A DNA stretch of 64,000 nt, from positions 197,432,315 to 197,496,314 of the forward strand of contig OY294068.1 of NCBI GenBank assembly GCA_958510875.1, given 5' to 3'. Source of the stretch: Endomychus coccineus (lineage: Eukaryota > Arthropoda > Insecta > Coleoptera > Endomychidae). Below, piece by piece: positions 27,301-36,300 of the stretch. The first letter of the stretch is position 1. Every line of letters starts with the position of its first letter. Under the pieces are notes generated by a model that saw nothing but the letters and a program-made list of their open reading frames with translations, was not told the DNA's origin and made no database searches. The position numbers and the translations under genes are program-made.

Positions 27301-30300
27301 GATCTCGTTCCATGCCGGATAGGCGACGTTGCAACGTCATTATGCCGGTCAGGTCCATTTCCAGGTTATCGGTGGTGGTGATGATGCGTATTTTATCCTC
27401 GATCCACGATACGGTTTCGCGACATTCGATGTGGAACGATTGGACGCCGTGCGCGGAATTGAGTTCGTCGCGTTTCGCTTCGGCTTTTTCGCGCAGTTCC
27501 GCCCATTTCTGGTTCAGTTGATTTTGTCTGGCGGTGATTTGTTCCGAATGGGGATGTTCGACGTGCAACAATTGACGAGCGAGTTGATTGACGACGGCGA
27601 CGCGCGACGCGTTAGCGTTCATCTCCTTCTCGAAACCGTCGTAGCGATGTTTCATGATTTCGACGTCTTCGATATCGCCCGCAGTCACCATCGTTTGCAA
27701 CATGCGGTCCTTCTCGCTGATCCATTGTTCGACACCGTCGCTTTCCGAGAGGAGTTTGTACAGCGACAGAGCGTCGAGCAGACGCTGCTTCCTCAATTTG
27801 GCCAATTCTAACAGTTCCTTGTAGCGATTGTCGATCGAAGTTAATCGTTTGGCTACTTCTGGCGAATTGGCGACTTCTGGTCCCAATTGGTCGGCTTGTT
27901 GATGGAGGGCGTCGATTGTGCTCGAGTAATTCTTCAGTTCTTCCGTGACGTCTCTGTGTTTCTTGAGAAGAGACTGGGCGTTACCCTCGTCCCTGCCGAC
28001 GTCTTCGCTAGATACCAATCTCAGGGTGTCTAGCATCCATATATCGACGTCGTCCGCGTCGGCGAACAGTTGATGGTAATCTACCGCTTCTTCGAGACGT
28101 TTCCTGCGATTCGCCGCTTGATCCAATAGGTGTTTCCAGGCGTCTCCAATCTCTTGTAGACGGTCTTGGACGCTTCCGGCGCCGAAATGACCAGATTTCA
28201 CTAGTTCGTCGCCGACTCCCACGACGGCTTCGAGTTGGGGTTCGTGCGCCGCTATTTCGTTCTCCAACGCTTTGTGCTTGCCGAGTAGTAGATTGACGGT
28301 GGTCAAATCGTGACCGATGTCGCCCGCGGATACGATCTGTTCCTTTTCTTTGATCCAGTTATCCTCGTCGGCCATGTCCCAATAGAATTGCCACAGTTTG
28401 CGGCTTTCTTCGAGACGGGAACGTTTTTCGACGGCCAAACGAACCAGTTCGGCGTAGGCGTCTTCCAGCTGCTGTACTCGTTCCAAAACCATCGCGGGAT
28501 CGCACGGTTTGTAGCCGTCTTCGCCTTCGACGTCTACGAACTTTTGCGATTGACTAGCGACGTTTTTCACTCTTTCGCCCAATATATTGATGTCGGCTTC
28601 TAAGAGATTGTGTTTTTGCAATAGATCTTCGACTCCCATCAAATGTTTTCCGTAATCGTCGGTAAGAAGACGGGCTTTCAATTCCTCCATGGCATCTGTA
28701 ATATTTTTTACCGATAACAATTATTATCCAACACCCTTATACAATGTGTTTCGTCTGAAAAACGCACATTAGAAGTATTTTGAGTTCTAACGATGATGGC
28801 AGTCTGAATATTCGTACACGACCATAATCGATTATTGCGGTTCATTGAAAATGTTACACGATGGTGGCACTTCCGGTATGACCGGAAATGAACCGCAACC
28901 TCTTATTTTAAATAGAAATCTATATTTTTATTACGATTTCAGATTATCCACAGCCCTTTCGAGTAGATGTCCATCAGTCTTCCCTATACCAAAGCCTAGT
29001 CGTTTTTGTAATATTCAGACCTTTTTGAAATACTAAAAAAAGTCATTATAACTTGAAAAATATCAAACATGCTATTCTCCTTCATTTAGTAAATAAAAGA
29101 AACATTTGGAAAAAAAAAAGATACGGGTACAAATTTGAGCGATATTCAATTGTTTTCCCAATAAAAAATACACAAAAGAAAGATTTTTTGTTCGTTCTGA
29201 TGCTCCAGAACGATTTCTGAATATTCAAAAATGACTGATTCGTTGATTTTCAAAGAGGAAGGTGTAAACTCTGAATTTTTCAAAAATGGTTATACTTAGT
29301 AGGTACATGAATAGCTGATCTTAAAACGCAATAAAAATATAGCTTTCCGTTCAAAACAACGGAGTTGATTTTCACTTCCGATATAACTGGAAGTGCTGCC
29401 TCCTTGAAAATATTTTCATTCGGCACCACATACCACACAATAGATTGAAATTGTGTACAAATTTTTAAAGCAAAAAATGCTTCCTGTAAAGCGCATTTTA
29501 AACAGAACACTCTGTATATTCGAAGTAGAAAGACGTCGAAATTTCACATTTGAATAAATTCAACACAGAAAATTGTTTTAAAAATTTTTTACCAATTCAA
29601 ATACTGAAGAAAATGGGTGTGGTTTTTAATGTTTTTCCACAAAAGCTGGGACGTAACGCGTTTGAGAAAATAATTGAAAATGAAAAAACTTTATTTCGAT
29701 CATTCACCTGAATCGTTTCAGATTTTTTCTCTAACTTCTCCACTTTTAGACATTTTCGAGTGGCCATATCTGAGAAATTTTTCAAAAAAAAAATCTATAC
29801 TTAGTAGGTACATGAATGGCTGATGGGATCTAAAAACGCAATGAAAAAATCTAGCTTTCCCTTCAAAACAACCAAGTATAACCAAAAGTGTTGCCACCTT
29901 GAAAATATTTTCATTCCGCACCACAGAATCGATTAAAATTGTGTACATTAAAACAAAAAATACTTAATCTAATGCGCGTTTTAGACAGAACACTCTGTAT
30001 ATTCGAAGTAGAAAGTGTTAATTGGACGTCAAAATTTCACTTATGAATAGATTCAACACAAAACATTATGTTTAAATTTTTTTATCAATTAAAATACTGA
30101 AGAAAACTGACGGTTTTTCATGTTTTTCCGGAAAAACTGGGACAGAACGCGGTCAATTGAAAATAAAAGAACTTGTATTTTGATCATTTCCCCACTTTTA
30201 GGAATTTTCGAGTTGATCTGGGAAATTATTCAGAAAAATGTTCGTATTTTCGGCCAAAAAAGGTTAAGTATTTTTTTTACACTTAGACTACACGAGAGGG

Positions 30301-33300
30301 AAACCTATAATGTTCGAAGAACATCGTGTGAGCCAGCGGTGGAATGTTAGATAAAGAGTCCCACAATTTCGCTGTTCGATAAAAAAATGAAGTCTGTTAG
30401 GAAGAAGTTCGGCAGGTCTAGAGTTTGACAGTGAAGTGGTGACTTGTTTGAGCTCGTCTAGTCCGCCTATCTGTATTTTTCTTGAAGGTTTGGAGGTTAT
30501 AGGCATAGGGAAAGACCTCACTAGGCAGAGTTCCATAACTTCGCCGTTTGGTAGAAAAATGAAGTCTGATAGGTGTCGAGGTTGACAATGAAGGGGTGAC
30601 TTGTTTGAGCTCGTCTAGTCCGCTTTTCTGTATTTTTCTTGAAGGTTTGGAGGTTATTGGCATGGGGAAAGACTTCATTAGGTAAAGAGTTCCACAACTT
30701 CGCTATTCGATACAAAAATTGAAGTCTCGAAGGAAGAAGTTCGGTAGATCTCGAGTTTGAAAGTGAAATGGTGACTAGTTTGAGCTCGTCTACTCCGCCG
30801 ATCTGTATTTTTCTTGAAGGTTTGGTGGTTATAGGCATAGAGAAAGACCTCACTAGGCAGAGTTCCATAACTTCGCCGTTTGGTAGAAAAATGAAGTCTG
30901 ATAGGTGTCGAGGTTGACAATGAAGGGGCGACTTGTTTGAGCTCGTCTAGTCCGCCATTCTGTATGTTGGAAGATATAGAAATGGGGAAATACCTCAATA
31001 GGTAAAGAGTTCAACAACTTCGCTGTTCGATAAAAAAAATGAAGTCTAGTAGGAAGAAGTTCAGCAGGTCTCGAGTTTGACAGTGAAGTGGTGACTTGTT
31101 TGAGCTCGTCTAGTCCGCCTATCTGGAATCTCTCGTGGTAGAACAGACGAGATTTCTGATTAACACCGACCATGAAAATATCTATAGAAAAGAGAGATAT
31201 CCCACCTTTCTTAAATGTTCTAGAGTGGTCAATGAAATCGTAAGCGTAACATCATCAATCAGACGAATAGCTCTCTTCTGGGTATAATCCAAGAGCTTCA
31301 GCGTATGTTTGGGCGCCGAACTCCAAACATGTGAACAGTACTTCAGGACAGGTCGAATCAATGCTTTGAAGATTATGAGGAGCTGCTGAGATGTAAAAAG
31401 TAAAAGAAAAGTTTTTGGGAAGCGGTTTTGGCAATGGACCTGACATGATCATCCCATGAGACGAAACCCCTTGCGCATTTCTTTTTTTCCATTTTCTATT
31501 GGCGTCATTTCTAACCCAGAACAAGGTTTCATGGAAATACATTCTGTAGAATTCAAATAAAAGATGAATTCCTCCATTGACTGGACTACAACTGTTAACT
31601 CCTGCCACTAAAAACTTACTCACCTTGTATATTTTATTGAAAAAAAAGGCAATTCGGCGCTCCCCGAAAGGTTTTCCGATATATATATCGGTTTTTATGT
31701 TTGATCGGTTTGTTCATTATACTTTAATTATCAAATTCATTAGTTTTAAAAGAAAGAGTACGATTTTTTCCCGCTAGTATGTGTTAAGATTTAAAGATAT
31801 TGCAATTAAAGAAACAGCACTCACCTAAAATATGTAACATTTCCTGGAAGTTCTGTTGCAGATGGAGGGACAATTCTAGTCTATGTCTACGGGCTCGCAG
31901 CAATTCCAATAGATAATTCCATAGGCGTTGGACGTTTTCTTTTCTCGCATTGATCCTGTCCATATCGTGGTACTTCTCCAGTTCCAATTCGGCGGCGACC
32001 GCCACCACCGCTTGCACCCTCTCCTCGTAGGCCAGGATGTCGGTTTCGATGGCTTCGTGTTTCTTGGCGGCCGCTTCCACGGCGGCCAGATCGTGACCGA
32101 AGTTGTCTTGCGAAACGAGACGTTGGTTCTCGCTCAGCCACGTCTCGCGCATACTCGCTTTCCTGTTGAACCTGGCGGCGAGCTGTTCGAGTTTTTCCTG
32201 TCGTATCAATTCCTCACGTAAGGCGAGCTCGCGCTCGTGTTCAGACTTTTCGAGTCTCTCCCAGGCTTTGTTGATGTCGGAGATCATCTTGCCCTCTTTG
32301 GGCGTGTAAGGACGTTGGTTGTTCGCTCGCATTTTAGATTGGAGCGTGAACAGGAGGATCTCCAGATTACCTTTCTCTACGAATTTCGGCGGTTTTTCCA
32401 CAGTTCTGTAATTGTTGAACTGTCCCAATTGTTGTTGTACACCTACCAGACTGTTGATGAATTCTCGTTCACCCAATGCTTTGATCGTGGTCTCGATCCA
32501 CGTCAATAGATCGCTAGTGAAGGATTCGTAGTCTTTTATCATGCGATCGTTTTCCATCGCGATTCCAACGACTTTTCCAATACGTTTCCCTTGTACAGTT
32601 TCTTGTTTCATTTTGCTAAAGTAATGATAGTACGTTACTACATACGTAATGATTGATTTTTCATCCGGTTGTTCTACAAAAACATCCTCGGCATCTAACA
32701 ACTTGGTCAAACCCAGTTTATCTTCTGCTACGTTGAAGGCGTTATTTAAATTGTGAATAGGATTCGATTTGGACAGTCTATCGAAGTTTATCAAATCGGC
32801 CCTGTGTTTGTGGATGATGGCGTTGAAGGCTAGACCGTCTCGCCAGGACGTCGTGAAATTTCTCACGTTAACATTGTGATAGCCGGCAGTTTTCATCTGA
32901 CACCACAGGAGCAGAGCGTCTTTGGCAGACTTCGTTTCCTGGTTGTCCGTTTCCTCGATTGTGATGTCCTGAATTTGGAAGCGTAGGATGATCGTCCAGA
33001 TGAGACCGAGAGAGAGACGAGCGTTGCCGTCTACGATATCGTGCGAACCCATATTTTCTAAATGAACACGTTGCTCTTTGAGGAACTGGAGCGCCTTATC
33101 TACGTTTTCTAAACAGTGGATTCGCATCTTCCCCTTCGTAGGCCGAGGTAAGCGTTCGCCCGATAGAACTTCGAGGAGTTTGATTAGATTTTTTCCGTCC
33201 CGCATGTCTGTATATAGATCCGTGATGCGGGAATTTACCCGTACAAGGTGCGAATTCACCCATTTCTGGAAGGTTTTCTTTTGTACGCTCTCTCTTTCGT

Positions 33301-36300
33301 CTGGAAATAAAATTGGATCATATAAGACAAGACAGTTTTCATATGTCCTCAGGATATGATTAAACTCCGAAAATGAGACTTGGGAACTTAAAAGTTACTA
33401 ATAATGTGAGATGCCAATTGAAGAATAAACCGGAATTGGTCCTGGTTTAAAATTGTAGAAACAGTATGCAAGCTATGTGGATAATTATCCTGAATACAAA
33501 CTATACAAAAGATTTCAATACGGGAAAATATTTTTAAGGTATGAGTAATCACAGTAAAGAGAGAATGTATTTAAAATAAATACAGAAACAATTATTCTTC
33601 TACTTATATTTAAGTTGTCTGTCGTGTAAACTGGAAAACATGTAATTTTGTTCACATCAATATTATATTAAACTGAAAAATGAAGCTGTAACTATATCTA
33701 TTTGTATATCTCGACAAAACGATCTTCGAAGATGGGCCATCCTGTCAAAATGTTAGCACTAAAACTGTGAAAACGATGAAAGTTGGTGGCGCAGTGTATA
33801 TTTTAGGTATTTCAAGCTGTTTGTACAGCAGATTTTATTCCTACTGCAGAACCAACAAAAACCTTCCATCATCGTTGTGAATAATGAATATGCTGCCAAA
33901 TACCCCCAAGAAATATGATAATACCTTGAAACCACTGTTGTTGATCTTGGTAAGAATAAATAATAAACAAGGTTTTCTTAAGGATCATAATTCAGAAACA
34001 GTAGTTTTCAAATTCATTGAATCGATTGTAACATCCTTGGAAAATAAAGAAATCCCATGCTGACTATTTCTTGATTTCTCCAAGGCTTTTGAAACGGTTG
34101 ATCATAAGATCCTTCTTGCAAAACTAGAGAAATACGGAATCAGAGATACAATTAGCCTTGATGGCAAGCAAATCACTACAAATCGGAGTTCCTCAACGTA
34201 ACATAATTGGCCCACTTTTGTTCTTAATCTGTATTAATGATCAACCTGGAGTTATTTCGGATGCTAGAAAGTTACTCATCAATTATGCAGATGACAGTAA
34301 TATTAAAGGATCTGCAAATGACCTTTCCCTTCTCGAACACATACAGATCACGTTGTTATAGATAGTTATTTTAATGTGTTTGTGCAATAACCTCAAGTTA
34401 TAACAGCAAATTTAATATTCACAACAGCAAATTTTATACAAATAAATGAATATCATTTTAAACCTATACCATTCCTCTTCTGAAGTTCAATTTTTTATAC
34501 CTGTATTTGGAACTCTTAGTTATCAGAATATTTTTATTTTTTATATAGTTTATGAACATTTTGTAAAATATATGCAAGCTGTAATGAATTCGTTTAATTT
34601 TCACTCAGTTAATTGAAGAGTGAATTCAAAAGCGTAAGTAATGTATTTTATTTGATGCTACAAAAGTTAGTAAGCTCTTAATTTCATACTATGTTGAACA
34701 GGGCCCACCCACATCGATAACATTATCAAATCATTAATAAGTATGCAACAGAAAATGAAATACACGTCCACATGATCAAAAATAATTATTAAATTAATAT
34801 GAAAGATAATCTTTTCCAGCTTGTTTGGATCCAAAAATGGATTCTACCGGGATATCAAAAATTATAGGGTGGTTATGCGATCTAAAACATGTGTCTTACT
34901 TTACGTTTGAAATAACTATGTCATAATTAATTTGAAGTTTCTAAAAGTGCGAAATTTCTCCATTTTATACGAATATTGTAACACTCAGAAGTCTTTAGCG
35001 CTTTGGACTCCGGGATTTTCACGTGTCCTATCGAAATTAGAAGGTTCGAATTATCTAAAAACATAATTGCATGAACGCCAAACGTCCTATATAATTAGCT
35101 ATGAACGAAATCATTTTGACATGCTTCGAGGAGCTCGCTGCGCGTAAGTTAGAGTTTATACATTTTACCTCGGTCTTGTTAATTTGGGACCGTTTCTTGC
35201 CCCGTGCGACCGGCGCCAGTTGTAATAAAGTGTTTTTGGCTATGGGCCGCTAGCTTTTACCCGCTTCGTGTATATTTTAGTCGCGAGAAAATTCCCTTTG
35301 GTACGTCGCACGTTAGACGTGCGTAGCTGAGATCTGAGAATAGCTCAAACTGTTTCAATTAAATTTTCCAATTTAATGGACATTTATCGAAAAAAGAAGG
35401 GCCGTCGGGCACGGTCCGATACTAAATCTAACTACATGAAGCGAAAACGGCACGCGAAAAGTCGTCGTAAAGCCGTATTAGATACAACCAGTTTGCACTT
35501 TTCTAACTCGCGTGCCACGGGCTTCTCACGTGAACGTCATTCGATTTACGGAAAATTAACTATTTCAAAACAGTTTTTGACCCGGCTATCACGACCTCTG
35601 AAAAGGTTCAAAGTTCACATAATTATTTCATAATTTGTAGTTCATTATTGTTTTACAACTGAAATAAATAGGTATGAAATTTGTAGATTATTGATGATGT
35701 CAATGTGACAATGACATAGTTATTTCAAACGTAAAGTAAGACACACATTTTAGATTCCACAACCACCCTTGACCAAGATAATTTTTGATATCCCGGTACT
35801 TGAATATTTGATGAGATATTATTTCCATGTTACTAAAACAGTGGTTGATTTAAAAATTTTGATAATCGGGGTATTTTGAGTGTTTGTTCCCATAAATAAT
35901 AACAATTACTTAAACATCACAATATGGATTAATACTATTAACTTGAAGCTGAAAGTTAATTTTCCATATATTCATCTAAATCTTTCAGGTATATGATGAG
36001 TTATATCTTAACAATGGGTCAAGTAAACACTCAAAAAACATTTTGTAACCTTGAACCATCTAAAAATTGCCATTCACTGTCTTTCCGTCATTTAATACTA
36101 AAATATAAATTTTATGGTCCTATTGAAATTGAATTCGATGCAAGCAGAACCAGTACACATTTGGTAAACAATAAAACAGTTTGTGAATTACGTTCAAAAT
36201 TACTTGTTTTATTTCATATAAAAAATTTATTCGTAACACAGTTTATTGTATCAAATGGGTAGTTGAATTCAAAAACCATGAAGACCTGCTCAAACTGACT

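Noticed and set aside
26009..27811. Long plus-strand frames opposite the large beta-spectrin exon
   Set aside because: They are shadows of the GC-rich spectrin coding strand; the minus strand has unmistakable spectrin repeats.
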